Numbered from the stretch's first letter, positions 26,320-35,922 are shown. The stretch is 64,000 nt of DNA from Arthrobacter sp. JZ12 (GCF_035189165.1 NZ_CP045246.1:3100001-3164000), one strand, 5' to 3'. Notes: generated by a model not told the origin, from the sequence alone. Numbers and translations are program-made.

Positions 26320-27450
26320 GTGGCACCTCGCACCACCCCCATCCGCACCGCCGTCGTGGGAGCCGGAGGCATCGCACAGGGCAGGCACCTGCCGGCGCTG
26401 CAGTCGCTCGGTAATCGCGTGGAGATCGCGGCCGTCGTGGACATGGACGCCGGCCGCGCCCGGGAGGTCGCGGACCAGTTCGGCGCACCGCACTCCTTCG
26501 GGGAGATCGGCGAGATGCTGGCGCAGGTCCGCCCGGACCTCGTGCTGGTGTGCACTCCCCCGGGCTCGCACACAGACGCCGTCATCCGCTCGCTCGACGC
26601 CGGCGCTTCAGTCTGGTGCGAGAAGCCGCCCACGCTTTCCCTTGCCGAGTACGACGAGATTCTCACCCACGAGGGCGAGAACGGCCCCTACGCCTCCTAT
26701 GTATTCCAGCATCGATTCGGGTCAGCTGCCCAGGCACTGCGTCGGCAAATCGCCGACGGTGACCTAGGGGCACCGCTGGTGGGCATCTGCCACACCCTCT
26801 GGTACCGGGACGCCGCCTATTACGACGTCGAGTGGCGGGGCAAGTGGGAAACCGAGGGCGGCGGGCCCACCATGGGACACGGCATACACCAGATGGACCT
26901 GCTGCTGTCCCTCCTGGGGGACTGGACCGAGGTCAGCGCAACCATGGGGACGCTGGGCCGCGATGTGGAGACGGAGGACGTGTCCTTCGCACACGTGACG
27001 TTCGCGAACGGTGCCATCGTCTCCGTGGTGAACAGCGTTCTCTCGCCGCGGGAAACAAGCTACCTCCGGTTCGATTTCGCCGACGCGACCGTTGAGGTGG
27101 AGCACCTGTACGGGTACAACAACTCGCACTGGAAGTGGACGCCCGCGCCGCACGCAAACCCGGAGTCGGTTGCGGCCTGGGCACCCACCCAGGACCTCGG
27201 CAGTTCACACGAGGTCCAGCTCGAGGAACTCGTATCCTCGTTGGAGCGGGGAGAGCGCCCAGCGGCCTCGGGCTCCGACGGGCGGCGGGTTCTGGAGCTC
27301 GCTGCCGGGCTGTATGAGTCGGCAATCACCGGACGGCGCGTGAAGCGTGGTGACCTGACCCGGGAGAATCCGTTTTACTGGTCCATGAATGGTTCACCGC
27401 ACGAAATTTCCCGGACTACCCCCATCCTGAAGGAGACAGCCGGTGCCTGA
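26320..27450 (+). CDS. Gfo/Idh/MocA family oxidoreductase (copy 2)
   Basis: 376 residues starting with GTG, preceded by AAAGGA. The Rossmann fold begins AVVGAGGIAQGRHLPAL, the EKPPTLSLAEYDE segment holds the EKP lysine, and GHGIHQMDLLLSLLGDW the conserved C-terminal motif. It is a paralogue of the gene at 18836-19933 on the other arm. Its 3' end overlaps the DUF6807 gene by 8 bp, so translation is coupled. Oxidation or reduction of a sugar-derived substrate is expected; its pairing with DUF6807 and a cupin suggests a side pathway for modified rhamnosides rather than the core rhamnose route, which is already complete upstream. Confidence 0.9.
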   Translation: MAPRTTPIRTAVVGAGGIAQGRHLPALQSLGNRVEIAAVVDMDAGRAREVADQFGAPHSFGEIGEMLAQVRPDLVLVCTPPGSHTDAVIRSLDAGASVWCEKPPTLSLAEYDEILTHEGENGPYASYVFQHRFGSAAQALRRQIADGDLGAPLVGICHTLWYRDAAYYDVEWRGKWETEGGGPTMGHGIHQMDLLLSLLGDWTEVSATMGTLGRDVETEDVSFAHVTFANGAIVSVVNSVLSPRETSYLRFDFADATVEVEHLYGYNNSHWKWTPAPHANPESVAAWAPTQDLGSSHEVQLEELVSSLERGERPAASGSDGRRVLELAAGLYESAITGRRVKRGDLTRENPFYWSMNGSPHEISRTTPILKETAGA

Positions 27451-28348
27451 GCTGCAGCTGAGACGTCCGAACAACAGCGAGTTGGTGCTCTCCTGCGGAT
27501 CAGTCGACCTCGCCACCTACGTCTTCATCCCGCCGGCGACCCGCTCCGAGGCGCCGAAACCTTACCTGCACCCCCTGCGCACGCTGAGCGGAGCACCCCT
27601 GACGGGCTTCCGGCCGTGGGACCACCGCTGGCACAAGGGCCTGCAGATGACCTGGTCCCACATCTCCGGGCAGAACTTCTGGGGTGGACCGACATTCTCT
27701 CCGGAGACCGACTACCAGTGGCGCGACAACCTTGGCTCCATCGAGCACGAGGAGTTCTCCACCCTTTCCACCGCGCCTGACCGGGTGTCCGTGGCGGAAA
27801 CGCTGACCTGGCGCAACTCCTCGGGCGAGCGGTGGATCACCGAACAGCGGGAGACCGTGTTCTCCGGCGTCGACCTGCAGGAGCAGTCGTGGCAACTGGA
27901 TTTCAGCACTGAGCTGACCAACGTCTCTGACCGTCAGCTCGAACTGGGCAGCCCCACCACGCATGGCCGCCCGAACGCGGGCTACACCGGGTTCTTCTGG
28001 CGCGGCCCGCGCAGCTGGACCGGCTGCACCATCCTCGGTCCGGACGGCGGCGAGGGCGAAGCCCTGATGGGAACCTCCGGCCCGTGGCTTGCCCTGGCGG
28101 GGCAGCATGACGAGCTCGACGGCGGCGCCACCATCGTCGCGATGGCGGGCACGTCGTCGTCGTCGGTTCCGCTGAAGTGGTTCGTACGAAGCGAGCCGTT
28201 CGCGGCGCTGGCCCCCTCGCCGGCTTTCGACGAGGAGATCTCACTGGCCCCGGGCGAATCCCTGCGCCTGCAGCACCGCTACGTCTTCGTGGATCGCATC
28301 TGCGGCCGCGACGAGGTTGAACGGATTGCCAAGGGCGCCGCGCTGTGA
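27443..28348 (+). CDS. DUF6807 (PmoA-like) family protein
   Basis: 301 residues, starting GTG with an excellent AAGGAGA at 6 bases. It begins with a beta-rich fold and has YLHPLRTLSGAPLTGFRPWDH and HRWHKGLQMTW, the conserved HP/DH/H pattern of DUF6807. AYTGFFWRG-like and MGTSGPWLALAGQHD follow in the centre and C-terminus. This family is sometimes annotated PmoA but is unrelated in role to methane oxidation and usually lies beside Gfo/Idh/MocA oxidoreductases. Conserved histidines and aspartates suggest an enzyme, possibly acting on an oxidised sugar. No activity is established here. The stop overlaps the cupin gene by 4 bp. Confidence 0.85.
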   Translation: MPELQLRRPNNSELVLSCGSVDLATYVFIPPATRSEAPKPYLHPLRTLSGAPLTGFRPWDHRWHKGLQMTWSHISGQNFWGGPTFSPETDYQWRDNLGSIEHEEFSTLSTAPDRVSVAETLTWRNSSGERWITEQRETVFSGVDLQEQSWQLDFSTELTNVSDRQLELGSPTTHGRPNAGYTGFFWRGPRSWTGCTILGPDGGEGEALMGTSGPWLALAGQHDELDGGATIVAMAGTSSSSVPLKWFVRSEPFAALAPSPAFDEEISLAPGESLRLQHRYVFVDRICGRDEVERIAKGAAL

Positions 28349-29073
28349 ACACGCCCCGTCCGGGCAAGACGGCTTTCCCGGGGGCCGTAGGCATCAGTGA
28401 CCTCCGCGTCTACGACTGGGAGACCAGCGACGGCCACCACGGCGGAACCCCGCACCTGCACACGGTGTCGAACGAGGGCTACGTTGTGGTGGGCGGCTCG
28501 GGCGAGGTGCACACGCTGTCCTCGGAGGGTTTCGCGAGGGACTCCCTCAACGCGGGCTCCGTGCTCTGGTTCAGTCCGGGCACGGTACACCGCCTGATCA
28601 ACCACGGTGACCTGCATATCCTCACCGTGATGCAGAACTCCGGGCTGCCGGAAGCAGGGGACGCGGTCCTCACCTTTCCCTTGGACATAGTGTCCGACGT
28701 CGACCGCTACCGGGAAGCCTTCACCCTCCCGGACGGCAGCGAGGCGCAACGCGCCCAAGCAGCACGACGACGGCGCGACCTCGCGATCGAGGGCTACCAG
28801 GTGCTGCAGGGCGCACTGCAAGAGGGCGACCGCGGACCGCTTGAGAAGTTCTACGCCGCGGCGGCGGCTCTCGTGCAGCCCCGGGTGGAGCAGTGGACCG
28901 CCCTGTGGTCGGATACCGTGCTGTCCGACGTCGAGACCACCCGCTCGCAGCTGGCCGCGCTGGCGGCCGGAGACTCCTCGCATTTGAGGGCCGCCGCCGT
29001 CGTACGCGCTGTTCCGCGGCCGGAGCCGCGCGCCTTCGGCATGTGCGGTCGGCTTGGCATCTGGGACGCCTAG
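28345..29073 (+). CDS. Cupin-domain protein of the rhamnose operon
   Basis: 242 residues, GTG start within the overlap with the DUF6807 gene. The first 110 residues are a cupin barrel with metal-binding histidines in HHGGTPHLHTVSNEGYVVV and GTVHRLINHGDLHIL. The second half is helical with a long Arg/Ala-rich segment and ends RAFGMCGRLGIWDA. It is the last gene of the operon. Cupins of this kind may be sugar isomerases, epimerases or dioxygenase-like; here none can be chosen. Co-occurrence with DUF6807 and the oxidoreductase suggests all three serve one pathway. Confidence 0.83.
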   Translation: MNTPRPGKTAFPGAVGISDLRVYDWETSDGHHGGTPHLHTVSNEGYVVVGGSGEVHTLSSEGFARDSLNAGSVLWFSPGTVHRLINHGDLHILTVMQNSGLPEAGDAVLTFPLDIVSDVDRYREAFTLPDGSEAQRAQAARRRRDLAIEGYQVLQGALQEGDRGPLEKFYAAAAALVQPRVEQWTALWSDTVLSDVETTRSQLAALAAGDSSHLRAAAVVRAVPRPEPRAFGMCGRLGIWDA

Positions 29074-29101
29074 GCGAACCCTCCCGCGTACAAGTGTGTA
29101 C

Positions 29102-29115
29102 CTTTGTATACAAAG
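29102..29115. promoter_or_regulatory. Perfect palindrome in the aconitase promoter
   Basis: CTTTGTATACAAAG is a perfect 14-bp palindrome, 52 bp before the aconitase start. It overlaps a plausible -35 (TATACA at 29107) spaced 17 bp from TAGAAT at 29130-29135. Form and place fit a GntR/FCD operator, and a GntR-FCD gene is co-transcribed downstream. This suggests feedback control of aconitase. Confidence 0.6.
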
Positions 29116-29167
29116 ATTCCTGATGTGATTAGAATAAGTCGGCAGGAAACCACAGGAGAGGACCGCA

Positions 29168-32008
29168 ATGAGCTCTGTGAATACGTTCGGCGCCAAAAGC
29201 ACGCTGAATGTCTCAAACAAGGACTATGAAATCTTCCGTCTCGATGCTGTTGATGGCTCCGCCCGGTTGCCCTACAGCCTGAAGATTCTGCTCGAAAATC
29301 TGCTGCGCACCGAAGACGGCGCGAACATCACCGCAGATCACATTCGGGCACTCGGCAACTGGGACGCTGACGCCCAGCCCGACACCGAAATCCAGTTCAC
29401 TCCCGCACGCGTCATCATGCAGGACTTCACCGGCGTTCCCTGCGTGGTGGACCTCGCCACCATGCGCGAGGCTGTCAAGGAACTCGGCGGCGACCCCACG
29501 CGCGTCAACCCGCTTGCGCCGGCCGAACTGGTGATCGACCACTCCGTGCAGATCGACTTCTTCGGCAACGCCGGAGCCCTCGAGCGGAACATCGAGATCG
29601 AGTACCAGCGCAACGGGGAGCGTTACCAGTTCCTGCGCTGGGGACAGACCGCCTTCGACGACTTCAAGGTTGTTCCCCCGGGCATGGGCATTGTGCACCA
29701 GGTCAACATCGAGCACCTTGCGCGCACCGTCATGACGCGATCGGTGGATACCGAGAATGGCCAGGTACTCCGCGCCTACCCGGACACCTGCGTGGGCACG
29801 GACTCGCACACCACCATGGTGAACGGCCTGGGCGTGCTCGGCTGGGGTGTCGGCGGCATCGAGGCCGAGGCAGCCATGCTCGGACAGCCCGTATCCATGC
29901 TCATCCCCCGCGTTGTCGGCTTCAAGCTCACCGGTGAGATTCCCGCCGGCGCCACCGCGACCGACGTCGTACTGACCATCACCGAGATGCTCCGCAAGCA
30001 CGGCGTCGTCGGCAAGTTCGTCGAGTTCTACGGCGAGGGCGTGGCCGAGGTACCGCTGGCCAACCGCGCCACCATCGGCAACATGAGCCCCGAGTTCGGC
30101 TCCACCGCAGCGATGTTCCCTATTGATGACGTCACCGTTGAGTATCTGCGCCTCACCGGACGCAGCGAGGAACAGGTCGCCCTCGTCGAGGCCTACGCCA
30201 AGGAGCAGGGCCTCTGGCACGATTCTTCCCGCGAGGTGTCCTACTCCGAATACCTCGAGCTCGATCTGTCCACGGTCGTTCCGTCCATCGCCGGACCGAA
30301 GCGCCCGCAGGACCGGGTGGACCTCACCAACGCCAAGGAACAGTTCCGCTCCGACCTTGAGGACTACGTTCACAAGAGCGTGGAAGCCGAAGGCGCAACG
30401 GTTAACGAGGCCCTTGAAGAGACCTTCCCGGCCTCCGACCCGCCCGCTTACACGGAATCCGACACCAAGACCAAGGACGCCGAGCACCACCTGGTCACCC
30501 ACACCGAAGTCGAGTCGCCGCGGGCAAGCAGCCCAATCGACGTCGAAATGGCTGACGGTCGGCGCTTCCAGCTCGATCACGGTGCGGTGACCATCGCGTC
30601 GATTACCTCCTGCACCAACACCTCGAACCCGTCGGTGATGATGGCAGCCGCTGTCCTGGCGCGCAACGCCGTCGAGAAGGGCCTCACATCGAAGCCCTGG
30701 GTGAAGACTTCGGTCGCACCGGGCTCGAAGGTGGTCACCGATTACTACGAGAAGTCCGGACTCGTGCCCTACCTGGAGAAGCTCGGCTTCTACATCGTGG
30801 GCTACGGCTGCACCACCTGCATCGGAAACTCGGGACCGCTGGAGGAGGAGATCTCCCAGGCGATCCATGACGCCGACCTCGCCGTCTCCGCTGTCCTCTC
30901 CGGCAACCGTAACTTCGAGGGCCGGATCAACCCGGATATCAAGATGAACTACCTCGCCTCGCCTCCGCTTGTGGTTGCGTACGCGCTTGCCGGTTCCATG
31001 GACTTCGACTTCGAGAAGGAACCGCTGGGCCAGGACGACGACGGCAATGACGTCTTCCTGCGCGACATCTGGCCCAACCCGAACGACGTCCAGCAGATCA
31101 TCGACGCGTCGATCGACAACGAGATGTTCCGGTCCAGCTACGAGACCATCTTCGAGGGCGACGAGCGGTGGCGTTCGCTGCCCACCCCGCAGGGCGCAAC
31201 CTTCGAGTGGGATCCTGAGTCCACCTACGTGCGCAAGCCCCCATACTTCGAGGGCATGCAGGCGGAACCGGCACCAGTTGAGGACATTGCAGGCGCGCGC
31301 GTTCTGCTCAAGCTCGGAGACTCGGTCACCACCGACCACATCTCCCCTGCCGGTTCGTTCAAGTCGGACACGCCGGCCGGCCGTTACCTCCTCGAGCACG
31401 GTGTGGACCGCAAGGACTTCAACTCCTACGGCTCCCGCCGCGGCAACCACGAGGTAATGATCCGCGGCACGTTCGCCAACATCCGGATCCGCAACCAGCT
31501 TCTCGAAGGCGTAGAGGGCGGCTTCACCCGCGACTTCAGCCAGGAAGGTGCGCCGCAGGCAGCTGTCTACGACGCCGCGATGAACTACCAGGCGGCGGGC
31601 ACTCCCCTGGTTGTCCTGGCGGGCAAGGAATACGGCTCGGGCTCGTCCCGTGACTGGGCAGCCAAGGGCACCGCACTGCTGGGCGTCAAGGCCGTCCTTG
31701 CCGAGAGCTACGAGCGCATTCACCGGTCCAACCTGATCGGCATGGGCGTCCTTCCGCTGCAGTACCCCGAGGGCCAGAACGCCGACTCCCTGGGACTGAC
31801 GGGAACCGAAACCTTCGCGGTGTCGGGCGTTACCGCGCTCAATGACGGTCCGTCGCCGCGGACTGTCACCGTGACCGCCACCCCGGCGGACGGCGGACAG
31901 GACATCGTCTTCGATGCTGTCCTCCGTATCGATACCCCGGGTGAAGCGGCCTACTACCGGAACGGTGGAATCCTGCAGTACGTCCTGCGGCAGCTCGCCT
32001 CGAAGTGA
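29168..32008 (+). CDS. acnA: Aconitate hydratase A
   Basis: 946 residues, slightly longer than typical AcnA. The 4Fe-4S ligands are Cys482 (SCTNTSNPS) and Cys548/Cys551 ([13 protein letters not shown]). Substrate-binding [36 protein letters not shown] and the swivelling C-terminal domain are present. The enzyme interconverts citrate and isocitrate in the TCA cycle. An insert of about 35 residues near 390-430 is rich in Glu/Thr (for example [21 protein letters not shown]); this is a feature of actinobacterial forms. AGGAGAGG lies before the ATG. The stop overlaps a GntR regulator gene by 4 bp, and a palindrome lies in the promoter. Confidence 0.97.
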   Translation: MSSVNTFGAKSTLNVSNKDYEIFRLDAVDGSARLPYSLKILLENLLRTEDGANITADHIRALGNWDADAQPDTEIQFTPARVIMQDFTGVPCVVDLATMREAVKELGGDPTRVNPLAPAELVIDHSVQIDFFGNAGALERNIEIEYQRNGERYQFLRWGQTAFDDFKVVPPGMGIVHQVNIEHLARTVMTRSVDTENGQVLRAYPDTCVGTDSHTTMVNGLGVLGWGVGGIEAEAAMLGQPVSMLIPRVVGFKLTGEIPAGATATDVVLTITEMLRKHGVVGKFVEFYGEGVAEVPLANRATIGNMSPEFGSTAAMFPIDDVTVEYLRLTGRSEEQVALVEAYAKEQGLWHDSSREVSYSEYLELDLSTVVPSIAGPKRPQDRVDLTNAKEQFRSDLEDYVHKSVEAEGATVNEALEETFPASDPPAYTESDTKTKDAEHHLVTHTEVESPRASSPIDVEMADGRRFQLDHGAVTIASITSCTNTSNPSVMMAAAVLARNAVEKGLTSKPWVKTSVAPGSKVVTDYYEKSGLVPYLEKLGFYIVGYGCTTCIGNSGPLEEEISQAIHDADLAVSAVLSGNRNFEGRINPDIKMNYLASPPLVVAYALAGSMDFDFEKEPLGQDDDGNDVFLRDIWPNPNDVQQIIDASIDNEMFRSSYETIFEGDERWRSLPTPQGATFEWDPESTYVRKPPYFEGMQAEPAPVEDIAGARVLLKLGDSVTTDHISPAGSFKSDTPAGRYLLEHGVDRKDFNSYGSRRGNHEVMIRGTFANIRIRNQLLEGVEGGFTRDFSQEGAPQAAVYDAAMNYQAAGTPLVVLAGKEYGSGSSRDWAAKGTALLGVKAVLAESYERIHRSNLIGMGVLPLQYPEGQNADSLGLTGTETFAVSGVTALNDGPSPRTVTVTATPADGGQDIVFDAVLRIDTPGEAAYYRNGGILQYVLRQLASK

Positions 32009-32703
32009 CCCCCCATCACTCCGGGCACAGTCCGCAATCTGAGCTGACCAACGCGCCGGCTCGGGTCGATGGTGAGGCCATCTTCAGGGTGCTCCGTAGC
32101 GAAATCCTCGCCGGAACGTATCCGCCGGGGACTGCGCTTCGCGAAGTCGGACTGTCCGAGCGGTTCGGCGTCTCCCGTACACCTGTACGGGAGGCGCTGA
32201 GCCGCCTGCAGCACGAGCGCCTGCTGGAGCGGGCAGCCCGCGGACTGCAGGTGCCGCAGATCGATCCGCAGGAAGTCATCCAGATCTACGACCTGCGGAT
32301 CATGCTGGAAGAGGAAGCGGCGGGGCAGGCTGCGCGAAGCCGAAGCACCGCCGACATACTCAAGCTTGAAGGGCTCGTCGAGCGGGACAGGCAACTGGAT
32401 TCACCCGACGATCCCACGCGTGTCCGCTGCAACATGGAATTCCATGCCGCGGTCTGCTCGGCCGCCCATAACAGGGTTCTTCAGGACCTGCTCGACAGGA
32501 TGTCGACCCACCTGATTCACACTCCCCGCTCCACGCTGTCGGTCGGTAACCGGTGGAATGACGCGCTGGATGAGCATGAGGCGATGGTGCATGCCATAGC
32601 GGACCAGCGTGTTGATGAAGCCCGTGCCATCGCGCGCCGGCATATCGAGACTGCGCGCACGCTGCGCCTCGGTCTGCTGCGCGAGGCGGCCAGGCCGGAG
32701 TAG
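32005..32703 (+). CDS. GntR-family regulator with FCD domain, coupled to aconitase
   Basis: 232 residues starting GTG in the aconitase stop. The winged helix is [42 protein letters not shown]. An FCD all-helical sensor domain follows, with [14 protein letters not shown] and [27 protein letters not shown] providing the usual Asp/His metal- or acid-binding residues. In corynebacteria a TetR protein (AcnR) follows aconitase; here the partner is GntR-FCD, which suggests a non-homologous solution. The ligand may be an organic acid such as citrate. It probably binds the palindrome at 29102-29115. Confidence 0.9.
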   Translation: MTPHHSGHSPQSELTNAPARVDGEAIFRVLRSEILAGTYPPGTALREVGLSERFGVSRTPVREALSRLQHERLLERAARGLQVPQIDPQEVIQIYDLRIMLEEEAAGQAARSRSTADILKLEGLVERDRQLDSPDDPTRVRCNMEFHAAVCSAAHNRVLQDLLDRMSTHLIHTPRSTLSVGNRWNDALDEHEAMVHAIADQRVDEARAIARRHIETARTLRLGLLREAARPE

Positions 32704-32719
32704 CTTCCAACCGGAGGTT

Positions 32720-32755
32720 GCTGCCTGGGCCGGTTCAGTTCCCGGCCCAGGCAGC
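32720..32755. terminator. Bidirectional terminator after the aconitase operon
   Basis: GCTGCCTGGGCCGG at 32720-32733 pairs perfectly with CCGGCCCAGGCAGC at 32742-32755, a 14-bp stem with an 8-base loop. It lies between the stops of the GntR gene (plus) and the XRE-cupin gene (minus). Confidence 0.8.
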
Positions 32756-32760
32756 GCGGG

Positions 32761-33354
32761 TTACTTCGCGGCGATCGCCAGGAACTGGATCGGCAGATCC
32801 AGCAGTTCCAGCGGTCCGTGCGGACCCTCGCCGTCCAGGAGCAGTGAGTCGCCGGGCTCCATGGTGTACTCGTAGGCGCCGTGCCCGTAAACCATCTTCC
32901 CGGAGAGCATGTAGATGAACTCGGTTCCGGGATGCTGGAAGAGCGGGAAGACGTCCGACGCATCGGTGAGGGTCACAAGCGTGGGCTCGATGGCATCACT
33001 GCGGCCTTTGAGGGTACCCAACACACGGTATTCATGGCCGTGCTGGGTACCGCTGCGAACAGTCAGGCTGCCCTGGCCGCTGCGGGTGAAGGTTGCGTCC
33101 CGGTCCGTGTCCGCGCCGCGGAAAAGCGCGGTGACGGGGATCTGCAGGCCGTCAGCAAGCCGCTGCAGGGTGGTGAGGGAACACGAGGTGCTGGCCGTCT
33201 CGATCTTCGAGATCATCGCCTTGGACAGCCCGGTCCTTGCAGCGAGTTCGGCCGCGGAGAGTGAGTTCGCGGTCCGGTAGTGACGGAGCTGTCCGGCAAT
33301 GATGCGCTCAAGCTTTTCAGGCGCTCCGCCCGGTTCGGGATTCTCCGCAGTCAT
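32761..33354 (-). CDS. XRE-family regulator with cupin domain
   Basis: 197 residues. The helix-turn-helix covers about residues 22-75: LSAAELAARTGLSKAMISKIETASTSCSLTTLQRLADGL. A C-terminal cupin has HPGTEFIYMLSGKMVYGHGAYEYTMEPGDSLLLDGEGPHG with the ligand-binding His/Glu. Such proteins usually sense small metabolites and control amino acid, purine or sugar-alcohol degradation. It lies downstream of an M20 amidohydrolase gene on the same strand, 122 bp apart. The frame stays open upstream of the ATG without a usual start codon. ATG is preceded by GAGAGG at very short spacing, so the true start is uncertain. Confidence 0.9.
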   Translation of the reverse strand: MTAENPEPGGAPEKLERIIAGQLRHYRTANSLSAAELAARTGLSKAMISKIETASTSCSLTTLQRLADGLQIPVTALFRGADTDRDATFTRSGQGSLTVRSGTQHGHEYRVLGTLKGRSDAIEPTLVTLTDASDVFPLFQHPGTEFIYMLSGKMVYGHGAYEYTMEPGDSLLLDGEGPHGPLELLDLPIQFLAIAAK

Positions 33355-33476
33355 GCCTCTCTTTTCCGGAATCGTTTCCGCAGTCGTTTCCGCAGCCGGT
33401 TCCGCTGTTGCTTCCGCGAGTGGGCCCGCAGCCGACCCAGCTGAAGTTTCGGGTGTCCCGCCATCATAGATGGCCC

Positions 33477-34742
33477 TCAGCGTGGTGATGCCGCATCCCC
33501 CTCTTCCGTCAGCAGTCCGGCCAGGACATCAGCGAGCGCCAGTGCACCGGCTCCAGCGTCCTGGTCCTCCACCCCTTCCTCCGGGGAGTGCGAGATGCCC
33601 GTCGGGTTACGCACAAACAGCATCGCGGTGGGCAGGTGGGCGGCGAGCACTCCCGCATCGTGGCCGGCCCCTGTATCGAGCACCGGTGCGCCGGGCAGCA
33701 TCGAACTGAGACGGTCGGCCAGCCGTGGGTTGAAGTGCACGGTGGGGCTGAGCGATTCGGTATCGAAGGTCACCGTGCAGTCCTCTTCGGCAGCGAGCAC
33801 CTGTGCATTGAGGTGGATCGACTCCACAAGGGTGGCGGTGATGTCATCGCGCGGATGGCGGACGTCGATCCAGAGGTCCACGCGTGAGGCGATCACGTTG
33901 GTTCCGCCAGGGACCGGCTGCACGCGCCCCACGGTGGCACGGGCTCCCCGGTAGTTGCGTGCCGTGTCCCGGATGCCGACCACGATTTTCGCCGCCGCGA
34001 TCATGGGGTCCCGCCTGTCGCTCATGAGCGTGGTTCCGGCGTGGTTTCCCTGTCCGTGGACAGACAGCTTCCAGCGGCCATGGCCCAGGATGGAAGATCC
34101 GACGGCAACAGGCTGGTTCAGGTTCACCAGTCCCCTGCCCTGCTCCACGTGCAGTTCGACGAAAACGCCGAGCCGGCCCAACGTCTTGGGGTCCCGGCCC
34201 AGGAACCGGGGGTCCTGGCTGGCCGCGGAAGCGACGTCGGCGTAGGTATTACCGTCCGGGTCCCGCAAATTCCTCGCCTTATCGGGGTCGAGCGCCCCGG
34301 TGAGCAGCCGCGATCCCAGGCACGCGACGCCGAAGCGTGAACCTTCCTCCTCGGGAAAAACGGCGAGGGCAAGCGGCCTGCGCAGCCTGATGTCCCGGCT
34401 GCGCAGGATGTCGACAGCCACCAGTGCGGAAGCCACGCCGAGCGGGCCGTCGAATTCACCGCCTCCCTGTACCGAATCGAGGTGGCTGCCGGTCGCGACG
34501 GCGTCGGTGCGCACCCCGGAGTCCGTATCCCACCAGGCCCAGATGATCCCGTTGCGGTCGGTGGTTACATCCAGTCCACGCTGTTCGGCCTGGGAGATGA
34601 ACCAGCTGCGCAGGTCGGTCTCGGGGGTGGAGAAGACGGGACGGGTATAGCCGCCGCGCCGGACGTCCCTGCCGATGCCGGACAGGTTGTCCAGCAGGCC
34701 GGAGACGGTATCGACGCTGGACCGGGTTGCAGAGGGATTCAT
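33477..34742 (-). CDS. M20-family amidase/hydantoinase-carbamoylase type amidohydrolase
   Basis: About 421 residues from the ATG at 34742; an upstream in-frame start has no support. Metal and catalytic motifs are TGSHLDSVQGGGEFDGPLG, EEEGSRFGVACLGSR and ELHVEQG, and the C-terminal histidine is in DTGAGHDAGVLAAHLP. The order and HVEQG motif place it in the beta-ureidopropionase/N-carbamoyl-L-amino acid hydrolase/allantoate amidohydrolase group. The enzyme hydrolyses an N-carbamoyl or ureido bond and releases ammonia and CO2. No hydantoinase or allantoinase is adjacent, so its exact substrate is open. The XRE-cupin gene downstream may regulate it. Confidence 0.9.
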   Translation of the reverse strand: MNPSATRSSVDTVSGLLDNLSGIGRDVRRGGYTRPVFSTPETDLRSWFISQAEQRGLDVTTDRNGIIWAWWDTDSGVRTDAVATGSHLDSVQGGGEFDGPLGVASALVAVDILRSRDIRLRRPLALAVFPEEEGSRFGVACLGSRLLTGALDPDKARNLRDPDGNTYADVASAASQDPRFLGRDPKTLGRLGVFVELHVEQGRGLVNLNQPVAVGSSILGHGRWKLSVHGQGNHAGTTLMSDRRDPMIAAAKIVVGIRDTARNYRGARATVGRVQPVPGGTNVIASRVDLWIDVRHPRDDITATLVESIHLNAQVLAAEEDCTVTFDTESLSPTVHFNPRLADRLSSMLPGAPVLDTGAGHDAGVLAAHLPTAMLFVRNPTGISHSPEEGVEDQDAGAGALALADVLAGLLTEEGDAASPR

Positions 34743-34845
34743 GATGGGACTCACTGTCTGAGCACCGGTTGCGATCTTTAGACAGCTGCAATCTCGCGCA
34801 GCGATGGTCGAAGGGCCTACAGCGATCACACCTCAGGAGGCCGGC

Positions 34846-35922
34846 TTAGTCGTCAGGTCCTTCCATGTCTCCCGTTCGGGGGTTAGGTCCTTGGGGATTC
34901 GGTCCTGGACCGGAGGCCGGTAGGCCCAAAGATATCTTCATCTCCGAGTTGTCGACGGAGCGGAGCCCATCGCGATCATATGCCCACGCGTCAAAATAGT
35001 TGACGGGCGCCACAAGGGGGACATTGAAGTCATTCAGTACGGACATGAGTTTCGGGACCTCTTCCGGTTGAAAGCCATAATGCAGGCCCCCGAACAGGTT
35101 GAATCCCCCTCGTGCCCCCAGATGGTGCGGCATCAAGTACTTCGGGCGGAACGTAGGTACGAGGACGCGGGCTTGGGTGACGAGCCGGGATTCGGGGCCG
35201 GGCTGCCACACTTCGAAAGTCTGGAGGTCGGCCGCGCGCATTGCCTTGCCGAGGTTGCTCAGTGGCGCTCCCCGATTCTCCCCGTTGACGACGTGCTCTT
35301 TAGTCAGTTCCGGGCCCCCGGCGCCGCTGTCCGAAACATAAAGGGTCAGGATTTTACTGGGGGTCTGCACCTTGAAGACAAATCCAAACGTCTCGATGCC
35401 TCCGTCTGCCGGGCTCGTTGCGCCGACGCGGACGCTGTGCACCCATTTCACTACATGCATTTCAACATAGGGGCTGAGCTGAAACCGCTCCCCTCCCTTC
35501 ACTGGCTGCAATTGAGAAGCCGGAATTCCGTAGGCCGCCGCCTCTGCACAGGCGTTAGCGGAGGCGATCAGAGTGGCGCCTGTCTGTTTGACCCATTCTG
35601 GCGTGTCAACTGAGTGGTCTCCGTGCTGGTGCCCAAGCAGAACGTATTGGATGGCCCCCTTCTGCTCCAGTGCTCCGCGCACTTTCTGCACAACTTCCGG
35701 GTTGGGTTCTGCGGCTGGGAATCCAACCGCACCATCCAGGACGATACCGAGTTCACCGATCTGGTAATGCCAGTTGCTGATGCCGAACCACGTCATCCGC
35801 ACTTCTTTCGGCATACCTGGTCGACCGGGTGTGGCGTGGGCAGCCGTGGCGTGGGCGACAGAGGCTGCGACGGCCGCCGCAGAAATTCCGGCTAAAGCTG
35901 TTCTCCGATTTACGTCTTTCAT
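34846..35922 (-). CDS. Tat-exported metallo-beta-lactamase-fold hydrolase
   Basis: 358 residues. The N-terminus MKDVNRRTALAGISAAAVAA is a Tat-like signal with twin arginine and an alanine-rich hydrophobic core ending AHA. The metal-binding motif GHQHGDHS (HxHxDH) sits at about residue 98. Further metal ligands are likely in HVVKWVHSV and MPHHLG. AAAGGAG precedes the ATG by seven bases. The C-terminal tail is Pro/Gly/Asn-rich (SGPGPNPQGPNPRTG). Base composition is visibly more A/T-rich than its neighbours, so transfer is possible. It lies next to a truncated ammonium transporter gene on the opposite strand. Substrate unknown; lactonase or phosphodiesterase activity are family options. Confidence 0.87.
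   Translation of the reverse strand: MKDVNRRTALAGISAAAVAASVAHATAAHATPGRPGMPKEVRMTWFGISNWHYQIGELGIVLDGAVGFPAAEPNPEVVQKVRGALEQKGAIQYVLLGHQHGDHSVDTPEWVKQTGATLIASANACAEAAAYGIPASQLQPVKGGERFQLSPYVEMHVVKWVHSVRVGATSPADGGIETFGFVFKVQTPSKILTLYVSDSGAGGPELTKEHVVNGENRGAPLSNLGKAMRAADLQTFEVWQPGPESRLVTQARVLVPTFRPKYLMPHHLGARGGFNLFGGLHYGFQPEEVPKLMSVLNDFNVPLVAPVNYFDAWAYDRDGLRSVDNSEMKISLGLPASGPGPNPQGPNPRTGDMEGPDD

Noticed and set aside
29213-31723. 836-codon open frame antisense to aconitase
   Set aside because: High GC codon bias creates long antisense frames. The sense frame encodes a complete aconitase with its iron-sulphur cysteines, and the antisense product has no recognisable domain.
33355-33470. Possible CRISPR or regulatory repeat array (repeated TCGTTTCCGCAG)
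   Set aside because: Only about three degenerate 12-base units without unique spacers of constant length; better explained as coding-like tandem duplication.
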